Translations under genes and position numbers: made by a program
Source: Clostridia bacterium
Lineage (GTDB): Bacteria > Bacillota > Clostridia > Oscillospirales > Oscillospiraceae
Reading direction: 5' to 3'
DNA: 5,996 bases
Assembly (NCBI GenBank): GCA_003245395.1
Contig: QKDF01000147.1
Coordinates: 1 to 5,996 of the forward strand
The notes under the pieces: model-generated
Seen by the model: only the letters and a program-made list of their open reading frames with translations
Database searches by the model: none
What the model was told of the DNA's origin: nothing
Part shown: one piece after another, positions 1 through 5,996 of the stretch
How the letters are laid out: every line of letters starts with the position of its first letter
Numbering within the stretch: position 1 is the stretch's first letter

Positions 1-2471
1 CCCTTCAGCAGAAGCCCTGCCAGACGGTCGCGCCGGGACAGTACCACGTCCGGGTCCTCGCCGAAACGGCCGCCGTAGACCGCGTAGTATTCCAGCATCG
101 CCCCCACAGTGGACAGCGCGGCGGATACCACCCCCGCGTTGGGGGAGGAGAGCAGGATCTCCATCTGGTGGATCACCTCGTCCAACTCCTGCGGCGTCAG
201 CCAAAGGGAGAAGCGACCCAGATACTCAGGGATATATTTGGAAATCTCCGTATCTCCGCTTTCCAGGGATTTGGACAGCTCCACTGCGATCTCGTTGCGC
301 CGCACAGGGGTCAGCAAAGAAGCAAGGGACAGAAGCGACGCACCGGCCATTCGGCGCACCACCACGTTTTCACTGACTTTGATCAGATTGGAAAAATGCG
401 TGGCAATGTGCAGGACGTTCTGCCGGTTGCCCAGCTCCACCTGCTCCAGAAGATACTCCACGCCCGCTGCCTTGAGTACCCAGGGGGTTGCGCTTTTCAG
501 ATTGTCCAGAAATACGTTGCTGATGGTGCTTTGGCCGCTTAAAAAAGCGTCCTGTTCGCTCATATCCCATCCAAACCGGCGGCCCAGCTGGGTTTGAAGG
601 AACAGCAGCGGCGTGCTGGAACCGCACTCGGCGGCTTCCGCCGCATCCATCACGGCCTGGCGCAATGGGGTTCCGGATGGAAGTGCCTCCAGCAGATGGC
701 GGAACATACGCATGGCTGCTGCCTTCTGGGGTTCGCCTCCGGTCCGGAGCCAATGGACCCCGAAATTTGTCATCAGTACCAAATCATGATCGGCGCATCG
801 AGACAGCGGGAAATTCACCACCGTATCCAGCAGTGCGAAAGCGGCGGGCGGTTCCACGGCCTGAGGGTCGGCGTAGTGGCGGAACAGCTCGGCGGCAAAG
901 ACGGGTTCCTCAGAGGGGGCGGCGTGCGCCAGCAGAGCATCCACCGTCAGCTTGGCGGCATAGCGGATTTTGCTGATTTGCTGAGGAGTCAGTCTTCGGT
1001 CGGGATAAATCAGCCGGGCCAGGTATTGCCGCCACAGTTCAAAGGGACGCCGGTCGGCCGGGTCGGGTTCCGCACCGGCGGGCAGCTCTTTTTTATAGCC
1101 GGAATTGAAGCCAGCCAGCACCTGTCCGATCAGGGATGCCGCCTGGCGGCGGATATCTCCGTCGGGGGAGAGGAGCAGCTCATAGAGAAACTCCAGTGTC
1201 TGCTCCTTCTGTGAGGCGGACCAGTAGGTAAAATACTCCTCAAAAATGCTCAGGTAGGCGCGCAGACGGGAGGGGGTGGATTCGCTGCGGGCAGCTTCCA
1301 GAATGTTGCCGAACAGCTCCTCGTGGCCCAACTGGTGCATCAAACGGATGTTGTGGTCCACGGCTGTCAGCCGCAGAGCATTCACCACCTGTTCGGGAGA
1401 CATCAAAGCCGCGTCGGTGCGCAGCGGAGGCGGCGTACTGTGACCTGACAGCGTTACATCAACGCCGAAGGATTTGAGATAGACTTCAAAATCCTGCAGC
1501 TTGGCATATACATGGCGGTAGCGGGTCTGCTTGACAATATTCACATTGTCAAGCTTGCTGAGGATGACATCAAAGGCCTCCTGCAAAGAGTAAATGCGGG
1601 CGATTTCCGCGCCGCTTTCGTCCCGGGATTGCTTGACGCGAAAGTCGGCGTACACCAGCGCCAGAGATTCCGAGGACAGGTTTTCCAGTTCCAGATCCCA
1701 GACAGAGTGATTGGCGGCGATCCGGCCGATGGTTTCCAGACCCCGCTGGGCGAACCACAGGTCTGTGTAGTGATAGTGCAGGTAGGGAACCCGCTCCCCC
1801 GGCTTGCAGCCGAATTTGCCGATATCGTGGCCCGCGGCGGCGCCGGAGAGTTGAGCCAAATCCACGCAGCCGCCGTTGGCAAAAAAGGGACGGGCGACGC
1901 TCATGGAAACGTGGTGGACACCCGCGATGTGCTCCAGCGTACGGAAGGGTGTTACTTCCCGGCCCAGACGCATCAGCTCGTAGACGTATTCACCCCGGAA
2001 ACGCACCAGAAACTGCCGGTATTCCGCGGCGGTGGAGCTGTCCCGCAGTTCCTCCTCGGTGCAGAAGGCAAAATCGAACTGAGGGTCAAAGGGGAGCACG
2101 CTGCGTTCCGCCTCAAAAAAGACCTGCAGGATATTCAGATAGCACAAAGCCGCGTCCCGTTGGGCGGAAGTGTGCTCCAGATCCGCCTCGTCATACAGCA
2201 GCGAGATGGCGACCCGATAGGCATAGCGCATCCAGCCCTCCTTCGGGGGAGGTGCGATGGAGTTGAGAATGGAGATGGAAAGAGAGAGAATCTCGTCACA
2301 GGAGAACCGCCGGGGTGACGACAGGAAGGCGTTCAGCGGTTCCTCCCATTCCAGGGGACGGATCAGGGCGTCGGCGTCGGCCTGATTCATGGCCAGTTTG
2401 CGCACAAAGGACCGATGCCCGAAAGCCCGCACCAGCGCATCGGTCAGACCCTTGACAGTCAGTTGCTCCAT
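1..2471 (-). CDS. Large HD-domain (phosphohydrolase-like) protein with HEAT-like repeats, partial at C-terminus
   Basis: An uninterrupted minus-strand frame begins at ATG 2471 and runs off the left edge after 823 codons. I read the whole frame and found no stop. The start has a strong ribosome binding site, GGAGGA at 2475-2480. Residues 1-180 are mostly helical and unrecognised. Residues about 181-280 look like an HD metal-dependent phosphohydrolase domain: H187 (in VHH), H215-D216 in GHDIGK, H232/H234, H255 in NHS, and D276 in YADF, which matches the family order H...HD...H...H...D. Downstream are HEAT-like helix pairs, clearest at 425-455 (SPDGDIRRQAASLIGQ) and weaker at about 703-725 and 770-800. 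HD proteins often hydrolyse nucleotides or phosphoesters, but the substrate cannot be read here. No signal peptide or membrane segment is seen, so it is probably cytoplasmic. I vaguely recall very large clostridial proteins of this kind annotated as cytidyltransferase-related; any such domain would lie outside the window, and this is unverified. The frame is certain, the HD call fairly sure, the function unknown. Confidence 0.85.
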   Translation of the reverse strand, partial: MEQLTVKGLTDALVRAFGHRSFVRKLAMNQADADALIRPLEWEEPLNAFLSSPRRFSCDEILSLSISILNSIAPPPKEGWMRYAYRVAISLLYDEADLEHTSAQRDAALCYLNILQVFFEAERSVLPFDPQFDFAFCTEEELRDSSTAAEYRQFLVRFRGEYVYELMRLGREVTPFRTLEHIAGVHHVSMSVARPFFANGGCVDLAQLSGAAAGHDIGKFGCKPGERVPYLHYHYTDLWFAQRGLETIGRIAANHSVWDLELENLSSESLALVYADFRVKQSRDESGAEIARIYSLQEAFDVILSKLDNVNIVKQTRYRHVYAKLQDFEVYLKSFGVDVTLSGHSTPPPLRTDAALMSPEQVVNALRLTAVDHNIRLMHQLGHEELFGNILEAARSESTPSRLRAYLSIFEEYFTYWSASQKEQTLEFLYELLLSPDGDIRRQAASLIGQVLAGFNSGYKKELPAGAEPDPADRRPFELWRQYLARLIYPDRRLTPQQISKIRYAAKLTVDALLAHAAPSEEPVFAAELFRHYADPQAVEPPAAFALLDTVVNFPLSRCADHDLVLMTNFGVHWLRTGGEPQKAAAMRMFRHLLEALPSGTPLRQAVMDAAEAAECGSSTPLLFLQTQLGRRFGWDMSEQDAFLSGQSTISNVFLDNLKSATPWVLKAAGVEYLLEQVELGNRQNVLHIATHFSNLIKVSENVVVRRMAGASLLSLASLLTPVRRNEIAVELSKSLESGDTEISKYIPEYLGRFSLWLTPQELDEVIHQMEILLSSPNAGVVSAALSTVGAMLEYYAVYGGRFGEDPDVVLSRRDRLAGLLLK

Positions 2472-2515
2472 AGTTCCTCCGTTCCGGTTTTCAGGCCATT
2501 TGGTTTTCTGGACTG

Positions 2516-2521
2516 ATTATA
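2516..2521 (-). promoter_or_regulatory. Candidate -10 box for the HD-domain gene
   Basis: Read on the minus strand, 2521-2516 is a perfect TATAAT. Transcription would begin near 2509, leaving a leader of roughly 38 bases that ends in the GGAGGA ribosome binding site. The hexamer 17 bases upstream (TGGTAT) is a poor match to TTGACA, so this is a -10-driven or activator-dependent promoter at best. Confidence 0.5.
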
Positions 2522-2583
2522 ACGCGAAGTGTTTGCGGATACCAGTCCCAATTCTTTTGCATCAGGGGCAAGGGAAAGCATCA

Positions 2584-2612
2584 TTGCATTTTGAAAGTGC
2601 GTATGGGATAAT
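2584..2612 (+). promoter_or_regulatory. Candidate extended -10 promoter for the propeller-like gene
   Basis: The -10 box GATAAT (2607-2612) is preceded directly by TGG, fitting the extended -10 pattern TGn. A weak -35 box TTGCAT (2584-2589) sits exactly 17 bases upstream. Transcription would start near 2619, about 50 bases before the ATG at 2670. Inverted half-sites GTATG (2601-2605) and CATAC (2616-2620) flank the -10 box. The rest of the 2472-2669 intergenic region holds only the divergent -10 box and no gene that I can support. Confidence 0.5.
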
Positions 2613-2669
2613 CAGCATACACTGGACAAGGATGCCCGGTGATTTGACTTTGCTTTGGAGAAGGATTGT

Positions 2670-3683
2670 ATGGCAGCTGCTCCGGAAAACCGCATACGCC
2701 GGCCCTGGCGCCGGAGAAGCAGGCTGGCGGCGCTGCTGATTGCGGCGATGCTGGCTGCGACGGGGTTCCGTCTTGGATTCATATTTTATTATGCCGCTTT
2801 TTATGATGCCGCACGACAGGAATTTTCCCTGCCCAGCATGGCGGACGGCTTTGTGCCGCAGGGAATGGATGCCGTCGAGGATGGACAGTTCCTCGTCAGC
2901 GGCTATATGGCAGGGTCCGGCGCCGCACGTATTTACCGCTTCGATGCCAGTGGAAGAACGCACCTGCTACGGGTGCGGAAGGAGGACGGCAGCCCCCTGA
3001 TCTGCCATGCGGGTGGAATCTGTGTCAGCGGGCGGTTTGTCTATCTGGCGGGCGGCAGCGGAAACTGCTATGTCCTTTCCGCACAGGAACTGTTCGATGA
3101 TAATTCCAGTTTTACAGAGGTACTGGGTGTTCTCCGGACTGCGAACCGGGCCTCTTTTTGCAGTGTGCGGGACGGGCAGCTGCTGGTGGGGGAATATGCG
3201 TCGGGTACAAGATATCCCACCGACGACACCCACCATATTCAAACGCCGTCCGGGCAGCGCAACACGGCACTGATCCTGTCCTATCTCCTCAGTGACGACG
3301 CCGCATTCGGCGTGGAGACGGAGCCAAACGCGGCCTGGTCGGTACGCAGCCGCACCCAGGGAATCTGTTTCACCGACGACGGACGAATTGTGCTGTCGGT
3401 TTCCGGAAATTTAAACGGGGCGGAACTATGCCTGTACAGTCTGTCTGCCGCGGTCTGCGGCTCGCGGGGCATTCTTCAGGTGGCGGGAAGATTTGTCCCG
3501 CTTTACTATCTGGACGACGCCAGCGCAGAGGGAACCATCCATGTGCCTCCACACTCAGAAGAAATGGTGTTTGTACACCACCGCCTGTACATCCTGTTTG
3601 AATCAGCCAGCAACCGCTTTTGGTACGGAAAACTGATCGGTACTCAGTACGTATATGGCCTGCGCATCCCAACAGAACTTTAA
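2670..3683 (+). CDS. Membrane-anchored exported protein, probable beta-propeller, function unknown
   Basis: This frame encodes 337 residues from ATG 2670. That start is preferred over an in-frame TTG at 2655 because the GGAGAAGG ribosome binding site (2657-2664) lies between them at proper distance from the ATG. Residues 8-18 hold seven Arg, followed by a hydrophobic stretch at about 19-45, so an export signal or signal anchor with the body outside the cell is likely. R34 interrupts the hydrophobic stretch. The remainder is beta-rich with recurring motifs: FVPQGMD (61-67), SGYM (77-80), HAGGI (113-117), VGEY, QGICF followed by DDGRIVLS (from 230), and LFESASNR (309-316). Alternating short strands, PQG/QGI turns and the LYxLFES ending resemble secreted bacterial six- or seven-bladed propellers. 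No catalytic set is visible and I cannot name a ligand. It is transcribed alone and ends just before a palindromic terminator. The coding call is firm, the fold is inference. Confidence 0.85.
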   Translation: MAAAPENRIRRPWRRRSRLAALLIAAMLAATGFRLGFIFYYAAFYDAARQEFSLPSMADGFVPQGMDAVEDGQFLVSGYMAGSGAARIYRFDASGRTHLLRVRKEDGSPLICHAGGICVSGRFVYLAGGSGNCYVLSAQELFDDNSSFTEVLGVLRTANRASFCSVRDGQLLVGEYASGTRYPTDDTHHIQTPSGQRNTALILSYLLSDDAAFGVETEPNAAWSVRSRTQGICFTDDGRIVLSVSGNLNGAELCLYSLSAAVCGSRGILQVAGRFVPLYYLDDASAEGTIHVPPHSEEMVFVHHRLYILFESASNRFWYGKLIGTQYVYGLRIPTEL

Positions 3684-3684
3684 A

Positions 3685-3714
3685 GAAGCGGCACGGGAAT
3701 TCCCGTGCCGCTTC
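3685..3714. terminator. Perfect 30-base palindrome, probable bidirectional terminator
   Basis: The two arms 3685-3699 and 3700-3714 are exact reverse complements (GAAGCGGCACGGGAA on the left). As RNA this gives a stem of about 13 pairs with an AAUU loop. It begins one base after the stop codon of the propeller-like gene and ends four bases before the stop codon of the convergent rhomboid-like gene, so either transcript would fold into the same hairpin. The U tract is poor on both sides (CTGCTTACTCTTT forward, TTTAAAG reverse). Termination in both directions is inferred from position and stem strength. Confidence 0.75.
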
Positions 3715-3718
3715 CTGC

Positions 3719-4591
3719 TTACTCTTTAAAGTGCTCATGATTGAAGATGTGATCTTCGCAGAAGCAATGATACCCCGCGCAGCGGGAGCAATACCGGAAC
3801 TGCAGATCCGGATAGTCTGTGTCGGTGCGGCCGCAAACCTCGCATTTGTGGTGGTAGCCCTGCTCCCGCGCCTTTTTCTCCTGCTTTCGGGCGGCGGAGC
3901 GGAACTGAATGGTCTGATGGGAGTGCCGGTGGGCGCTGTAACCCCGCTGCCGGGCCACCAGGTCAGTGATGTCGGTCCAGAAATACACCAGAAAGTTCAG
4001 CAGCGCGATGATGGGGAGCAGAGCGCCCAACAGATTCATGTGGAAGACTGCGCTGAACACGTCAACGGCGAACAGCGCCGCGTCCGCCAAAGCCAGCCAT
4101 TTCATCTTGATGGGGATGATGAAAAGCAGCAGCACCTGCATATCCGGGTACAGAGCGGCAAAGGCGAAGAACATGGACAGGTTGACGTAATATGCCCCGG
4201 CGATGCTGGCGCTGTACCCCGTGACAAGAGAGGTGATCACGCCGGTCAGGATGGTCAGGACCATGCCCGAAATATAATAGAGCGTAAACTTTGCCGTGCC
4301 CCATTCCCGCTCCAGGATATTACCGATAAAGTAGTAAAAATATAACGACAGTATCAGCATCAGGACACTGGAGCTATTGGGAACGAAGATAAAGGTTATC
4401 AGCCGCCACAGTTCGCCGTGGATCAGTCCGTTCCAGGTGAACTCCAGAAAAGAGATGGCGCTCCAGTTGGAAAACCGCAGCAGCAGATAAACCACCACAT
4501 TGCCAGCCACGATGTATTTCATCAGGTTGGGAATCCCGAACCGCGGATGTCTGTACGCGAACCGGTCCACAGCCTCATTCAGCTTTTTCAA
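3719..4591 (-). CDS. Rhomboid-like membrane protein, probably protease-inactive, with C-terminal zinc-binding domain
   Basis: The protein has 290 residues from TTG 4591. I prefer this start to GTG 4606 (295 residues): GGAGG lies 8 bases before the TTG, while the GTG has no ribosome binding site. About six hydrophobic segments span residues 26-206. The rhomboid signature HGELWRLITFIFVP (58-71) is followed by GNILEREWG (90-98) and the segment FAALYPD...LLLFIIPIKMKW. Aligning this last block to active rhomboids such as GASGxxxG...LLFP puts Y134 at the catalytic Ser; L187 or N186 takes the place of the transmembrane His (motif HLGG; here NLLG). H184 and S127 are nearby but out of register. A charged, His-rich linker leads to a Cys/His domain: C250-x2-C253, C268-x2-C271, H275-C276-x-C278-x2-H281, then H285 and H287, enough ligands for two zinc ions. 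Rhomboid ancestry is well supported; loss of protease activity is inference from a mental alignment. Its role is unknown. It is a single-gene unit. Confidence 0.85.
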   Translation of the reverse strand: MKKLNEAVDRFAYRHPRFGIPNLMKYIVAGNVVVYLLLRFSNWSAISFLEFTWNGLIHGELWRLITFIFVPNSSSVLMLILSLYFYYFIGNILEREWGTAKFTLYYISGMVLTILTGVITSLVTGYSASIAGAYYVNLSMFFAFAALYPDMQVLLLFIIPIKMKWLALADAALFAVDVFSAVFHMNLLGALLPIIALLNFLVYFWTDITDLVARQRGYSAHRHSHQTIQFRSAARKQEKKAREQGYHHKCEVCGRTDTDYPDLQFRYCSRCAGYHCFCEDHIFNHEHFKE

Positions 4592-4626
4592 TACTCTGCC
4601 CTCCACGTGAAAACTAGATTGGGAAT

Positions 4627-4655
4627 ATTATACCCGTACAGGCATAAAAAGTCAT
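4627..4655 (-). promoter_or_regulatory. Sigma-A-like promoter of the rhomboid-like gene
   Basis: On the minus strand the -35 box is ATGACT (4655-4650) and the -10 box a perfect TATAAT (4632-4627), separated by exactly 17 bases. Transcription would start near 4620, giving a leader of about 29 bases before the TTG start at 4591. The GTG at 4606 would lie only about 14 bases into the transcript with no ribosome binding site, which supports the TTG. Confidence 0.7.
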
Positions 4656-4715
4656 GTATAATTTTTAAATTTCTGTGAAAGCTCTGATTTTAGGACATTT
4701 GGCGCGAAGTATGTA

Positions 4716-4743
4716 TTGACAATGCGGCAAAATCTGATAAAAT
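4716..4743 (+). promoter_or_regulatory. Sigma-A-like promoter of metK
   Basis: A perfect -35 box TTGACA (4716-4721) and a five-of-six -10 box TAAAAT (4738-4743) are 16 bases apart. Transcription would start near 4750, just ahead of the SAM aptamer, giving a leader of about 220 bases to the metK ATG. The -10 box lies within a perfect inverted repeat, 4732-4748. Confidence 0.75.
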
Positions 4744-4748
4744 CAGAT
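4732..4748. repeat. Perfect 7-base inverted repeat over the metK -10 box
   Basis: ATCTGAT (4732-4738) and ATCAGAT (4742-4748) are exact reverse complements separated by AAA. The dyad covers the whole -10 hexamer, where a repressor operator could lie. A further TCTGAT half-site occurs at 4683-4688, exactly 50 bases upstream of the matching TCTGAT. No regulator is identified, and AT-rich promoter DNA can form such dyads by chance. Confidence 0.4.
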
Positions 4749-4763
4749 ACAAATTAAAAAATC

Positions 4764-4856
4764 CCTTATCAAGAGTGGCGGAGGGAACGGCCCGATGAAA
4801 CCACGGCAACCTGTTTTACACAAGGTGCCAAATCCGACGGATACCGACAGATGAGG
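4764..4856 (+). promoter_or_regulatory. SAM-I (S-box) riboswitch aptamer upstream of metK
   Basis: This leader RNA binds S-adenosylmethionine and controls metK. The conserved core is present in order: AAGAG (4771-4775), GAGGGA (4781-4786), CCCGATGAAACC (4791-4802), CGGCAACC (4804-4811) and GGTGCCAAATCC (4824-4835). The helices also form. P1 pairs CCTTATC (4764-4770) with GATGAGG (4850-4856), with one G-U. P2 pairs GTGG (4775-4778) with CCAC (4801-4804), then GGG (4783-4785) with CCC (4791-4793). P3 pairs ACCT (4809-4812) with AGGT (4823-4826). P4 is a short ATCC/GGAT hairpin (4832-4842). The location before a SAM synthetase gene is classic for this class. SAM binding should hold P1 closed and turn the gene off through the terminator downstream. 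Very confident in the class. Confidence 0.96.
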
Positions 4857-4874
4857 AGCGAAAAGCAGATTTGT

Positions 4875-4906
4875 TGCGCGCTTCTTCTCGGAAGCACGCA
4901 TTTTTT
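4875..4906 (+). terminator. Intrinsic terminator of the SAM riboswitch
   Basis: TGCGCGCTTC (4875-4884) pairs with GAAGCACGCA (4891-4900) with one C-A mismatch and a six-base loop, followed by six T (4901-4906). This is the expression platform. An alternative antiterminator can form between GAGGAGCG (4853-4860) and CGCTTCTT (4879-4886), eight pairs including two G-U. It uses the 3' strand of P1 and the 5' strand of the terminator, so it cannot coexist with either. High SAM should therefore give P1 plus terminator, and low SAM readthrough into metK. Confidence 0.9.
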
Positions 4907-4925
4907 ATTGCCGCCCGGCAATAAA
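4904..4925 (+). other. Second hairpin between the terminator and metK
   Basis: TTTATTGCC (4904-4912) pairs perfectly with GGCAATAAA (4917-4925) around a GCCC loop. Its 5' arm uses the last three T of the terminator U tract, so it would form only in readthrough RNA. No U tract follows, so it is not itself a standard terminator. It leaves the metK ribosome binding site (4957-4961) free. Its role is unknown; it may stabilise the processed or readthrough mRNA. Confidence 0.5.
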
Positions 4926-4970
4926 GCGCCTTTTCAATGCTCAGTAAGGGAACAGAAAGGAAGTATTTCT

Positions 4971-5996
4971 ATGGCAAGGCACTACCTCTTTACCTCCGAG
5001 TCCGTGACCGAGGGTCATCCCGACAAAATCTGCGACCAGATCTCCGACGCGGTTCTGGACGCCATTCTGGAGCAGGACCCCCAGGGCCGCGTGGCTTGTG
5101 AGACCACCGCTACCACCGGCATCATCTCAATTATGGGCGAGATTTCCACCTCCTGCTATGTGGACATCCCCAAGATCGCCCGCCAGGTGGTGCGGGAGAT
5201 CGGCTACACCGCCGAGTGCGGCTTTGACGGCGACAGCTGCGCCGTGGTTACCAACATTGACGAGCAGTCTCCCGACATCGCCATGGGCGTGAATGAGTCC
5301 CTGGAGAACAAGGAGGGCACCGATGCGGAGCTGTCCAACGGCGCCGGCGACCAGGGTATGATGTTCGGCTATGCCTGCGACGAGACACCCGAACTGATGC
5401 CTTTGGCTCTGTCTCTGGCCCAGAAGTTGGCCCTGCGTCTCACCGCCGTACGCAAGAGCGGTGAGTTGACCTATCTGCGGCCCGACGGCAAGAGTCAGGT
5501 TACGGTAGAGTACGACGAGAATAACCGCCCTGTCCGGGTGGACACCGTGGTGATCTCCACCCAGCATAGTCCGGAGGTGTCTCTGGAAACCATCCGCAAG
5601 GATATGATCGAGCATGTCATCAAAAAAGTCATCCCCACCGACATGCTGGATGAGAAGACAAAATATTATGTCAATCCGACTGGCCGCTTTGTCAAGGGCG
5701 GACCCGCCGCCGACTCCGGCCTGACCGGACGTAAGATCATTGTGGATACGTACGGCGGCAGCGCACCCCACGGCGGCGGCTGCTTCTCCGGCAAGGACCC
5801 CACCAAGGTGGACCGCTCCGCGGCCTATGCCGCCCGGTATGTGGCGAAGAACATCGTGGCCGCGGGGCTTGCCAGACGCTGCCAGGTGGAGCTGGCCTAT
5901 GCCATCGGCGTAGCCCAGCCCGTGTCCATCTATGTGGATACCTTCGGCACTGGGACCGTGGACGACGGCAAGCTGGAAGAGGCTGTCCGCAAGGTT
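4971..5996 (+). CDS. metK: S-adenosylmethionine synthetase (methionine adenosyltransferase), partial at C-terminus
   Basis: MetK makes S-adenosylmethionine from methionine and ATP, releasing phosphate and pyrophosphate. It is the main source of methyl groups for the cell and is cytoplasmic, usually a tetramer. The frame starts at ATG 4971, with AAGGA (4957-4961) as ribosome binding site, and reaches the window edge after 342 codons, roughly 50 short of the usual 390-400 residues. Family motifs are clear: [12 protein letters not shown] near the N-terminus (ATP site, H16, D18, K19), [12 protein letters not shown] (124-135), and the phosphate-loop signature [17 protein letters not shown] (267-283) with K275 and D276. 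Cys271 replaces the Ala of the E. coli-type GGGAFSGKD signature; I believe this is common in clostridia. The upstream SAM-I riboswitch gives product feedback and independently supports the assignment. No frameshift or missing catalytic residue is visible in the part present. Confidence 0.98.
   Translation, partial: MARHYLFTSESVTEGHPDKICDQISDAVLDAILEQDPQGRVACETTATTGIISIMGEISTSCYVDIPKIARQVVREIGYTAECGFDGDSCAVVTNIDEQSPDIAMGVNESLENKEGTDAELSNGAGDQGMMFGYACDETPELMPLALSLAQKLALRLTAVRKSGELTYLRPDGKSQVTVEYDENNRPVRVDTVVISTQHSPEVSLETIRKDMIEHVIKKVIPTDMLDEKTKYYVNPTGRFVKGGPAADSGLTGRKIIVDTYGGSAPHGGGCFSGKDPTKVDRSAAYAARYVAKNIVAAGLARRCQVELAYAIGVAQPVSIYVDTFGTGTVDDGKLEEAVRKV

Noticed and set aside
594..1214. A 206-codon plus-strand open frame
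   Set aside because: It uses the same codon register as the antisense of the HD-domain gene, and its composition (rich in Gly, Gln and Arg) is typical of antisense to a high-GC gene.
1512..2318. A 268-codon plus-strand open frame opposite the large HD-domain gene
   Set aside because: It is a shadow of the minus-strand gene, whose frame is open from 2471 to the edge and carries the ordered HD motif and a ribosome binding site. The plus-strand translation shows no recognisable motif.
3620..4345. A 241-codon plus-strand open frame overlapping the rhomboid-like gene
   Set aside because: It crosses the end of the propeller gene and the terminator palindrome and is antisense to clear transmembrane and zinc-domain coding sequence.
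4592..4606. GTG 4606 as the start of the rhomboid-like gene
   Set aside because: There is no ribosome binding site before the GTG. The bases GGAGG just after it are well placed for TTG 4591, and the promoter puts the RNA start only about 14 bases before the GTG.
5127..5771. A 214-codon minus-strand open frame inside metK
   Set aside because: metK on the plus strand has all family motifs; the minus frame is its antisense shadow.
5781..5783. Cys271 in the MetK phosphate-loop signature in place of Ala
   Set aside because: To my knowledge this is a common variant in clostridial MetK proteins, and the surrounding GGG, SGKD and TKVDRS residues are intact, so it is not evidence of an inactive enzyme.
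1..5996. Mobile elements, CRISPR arrays, tRNA genes or a defence system
   Set aside because: I saw no transposase or integrase motifs, no regularly spaced direct repeats and no tRNA-like fold. All long stretches are accounted for by four genes and their control regions.

Overview
The window is about 57% GC by eye and looks like Firmicutes chromosome, most likely a gut clostridium of the Oscillospiraceae type. The pointers are a SAM-I (S-box) riboswitch in front of metK, sigma-A-like promoters in short AT-rich gaps, strong GGAGG-type ribosome binding sites and a clostridial-looking MetK. The genus is inference. I saw no mobile element, CRISPR array, tRNA or rRNA.

Layout, left to right. (1) Bases 1-2471, minus strand: the N-terminal 823 codons of a very large uninterrupted gene with an HD phosphohydrolase-like domain and HEAT-like helical repeats; its C-terminus lies beyond the left edge. 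(2) Bases 2472-2669: a divergent intergenic region with one candidate promoter per direction. (3) Bases 2670-3683, plus: a membrane-anchored, exported protein that looks like a beta-propeller and has no assigned function. (4) Bases 3685-3714: a perfect 30-base palindrome between two convergent gene ends, probably a shared terminator. (5) Bases 3719-4591, minus: a rhomboid-fold membrane protein that appears to lack the protease Ser and His and ends in a Cys/His zinc-binding domain. (6) Bases 4592-4970: a divergent control region holding the promoter of the rhomboid-like gene, the metK promoter, a SAM-I riboswitch, an intrinsic terminator and a further hairpin. (7) Bases 4971-5996, plus: metK, S-adenosylmethionine synthetase, cut by the right edge after 342 codons.

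The best understood unit is metK with its leader. SAM made by MetK should bind the aptamer, stabilise helix P1 and let the terminator form, so that metK is switched off when SAM is plentiful. The pairing needed for this can be traced base by base. The other three genes are single transcription units with their own promoters, and nothing here ties them functionally to metK. No new multi-gene system is evident. The items most worth following are the probable pseudo-rhomboid with its zinc domain, the large HD/HEAT protein, and a perfect dyad lying on the metK -10 box.
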